DNA of 5,649 bases, from contig JACQFK010000055.1 in NCBI GenBank assembly GCA_016200125.1, positions 1-5,649 on the forward strand, written 5' to 3'. Each line of letters begins with the position of its first letter. Within the stretch, counting starts at the first letter, position 1. The translations under genes and the position numbers were made by a program. This DNA is from Planctomycetota bacterium (GTDB lineage Bacteria; Planctomycetota; MHYJ01; JACPRB01). The notes beneath the pieces were generated by a model. The model saw only the letters and a list, made by a program, of their open reading frames with translations, was not told where the DNA came from and did not search any database. Below are positions 5,065-5,649 of the stretch, one piece after another.

Positions 5065-5649
5065 GTGAAAGTTCTCTCGGGTGGGGTCAGCGGCGACGTC
5101 GTCCTCACCGACGAAGGCCAGGTCCGCAAGCAGTTCCTGCCGAAGCTCAAGGTCGCCATGGAATGGCTGAGCGACCCGCGGCGGGTGTTCCGCGAGATCG
5201 ACAGCCTCCGCGCCTGGGGCCGTATCGTCGGGCCCGAGTCGGTGCCGCAGGTGCTCTCGGTCGAGCCCGAGACCTTCAGCTACACGATGACCTACGCGGA
5301 AGGGCCGTCGTGGAAGGACCAGCTGATGGCCGGCGAAGTCCGGCCCTCGATCGCCCACGAGCTGGGGCGGCGGCTCGCGCTCGTCCACCGGAAGCCCGAC
5401 GAGGAGGCGGCGCGCGCGCTGGCGGGGCAGGGCTTCTTCCCGGAGCTGCGCGTCGAGCCCTACTACGAGACGACGGCGAAGCGCCACCCCGACCTGCCGA
5501 TCCGCGCCGACTTCACGCGGGAGACGCTCGTCCACGGCGACTACAGCCCCAAGAACATCCTGGTCCACAAGGACGGCGTCTGGGTGCTCGACCACGAAGT
5601 GGCCCACTGGGGCGATCCGGCCTTCGACCTCGCCTTCATGCTCAACCAC
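5065..5649 (+). CDS. Aminoglycoside-phosphotransferase/choline-kinase-fold small-molecule kinase, 3' end outside window
   Basis: Cytosolic ATP-dependent kinase of the APH family, which phosphorylates small molecules such as sugars, amino alcohols or hydroxy-amino acids. The 195 residues seen run off the right edge. The glycine-rich LSGGVSGDVVL (4-14) and VRKQFLPKLKV with a candidate ATP-binding Lys22 form the N-lobe. HGDYSPKNILV (157-167) is the catalytic loop with Asp159 and Asn164. VLDHEVAHWGDPAFDLAF (174-191) holds the metal-binding Asp176. GTG 5065 is chosen because it lies 4 nt after the RidA stop and places the glycine-rich loop right at the N-terminus as is normal for this subgroup; the ribosome-binding site (AAGTAAG) is weak. 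The next in-frame ATG (5158) would cut off the ATP-binding lobe. Antibiotic resistance is unlikely, because the operon is catabolic. The substrate is unknown. Confidence 0.88.
   Translation, partial: MKVLSGGVSGDVVLTDEGQVRKQFLPKLKVAMEWLSDPRRVFREIDSLRAWGRIVGPESVPQVLSVEPETFSYTMTYAEGPSWKDQLMAGEVRPSIAHELGRRLALVHRKPDEEAARALAGQGFFPELRVEPYYETTAKRHPDLPIRADFTRETLVHGDYSPKNILVHKDGVWVLDHEVAHWGDPAFDLAFMLNH

Noticed and set aside
4924..5649. A 241-codon minus-strand open frame opposite the RidA and kinase genes
   Set aside because: The + strand shows intact kinase motifs in a continuous frame from GTG 5065; the minus frame has none.

Overview
The window is a dense, very G+C-rich bacterial segment (about two thirds G+C by eye, with strong G/C third-codon preference). 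Two proteins begin with lipoprotein-type signal peptides, which suggests a Gram-negative or diderm host. The gene families resemble those of environmental heterotrophs such as Planctomycetota or Acidobacteriota, but nothing here fixes the phylum.

Layout: bases 1-834 hold the C-terminal part of an APC-superfamily amino-acid permease (+). A 78-bp convergent gap follows, almost filled by a striking double-hairpin inverted repeat (842-906). Bases 913-2376 (-) encode a lipoprotein-type amidohydrolase of the N-acyl-D-amino-acid deacylase (D-aminoacylase) family. Across a very short divergent gap a + strand operon begins: a RidA-family protein with a lipoprotein leader (2417-2866), a second APC permease that is broken by an internal deletion and frameshift (2863-4027), a KDPG/KHG-type class I aldolase (4024-4683), a second RidA (4680-5060), and the start of an aminoglycoside-phosphotransferase-fold kinase (5065 to the window edge). 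Three successive junctions are 4-nt ATGA stop/start overlaps and the last gap is 4 nt, so this reads as one translationally coupled transcription unit.

How the genes may work together (inference): the deacylase would free D-amino or modified amino acids from N-acyl forms outside the cytoplasm, APC permeases would import them, RidA proteins would hydrolyse reactive enamine/imine intermediates made by a deaminating enzyme not seen here, and the aldolase would cleave the resulting 2-oxo acid to pyruvate plus an aldehyde. The kinase may phosphorylate an intermediate. The exact substrate cannot be read from the window.

The most notable points are the RidA gene with two competing starts (lipoprotein versus cytosolic form), the permease deletion that leaves a misleading 606-codon open frame running into the aldolase, the double-hairpin element, and the unusual metal-site motif in the deacylase. 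I do not see a defence system, CRISPR array, RNA gene or insertion sequence.
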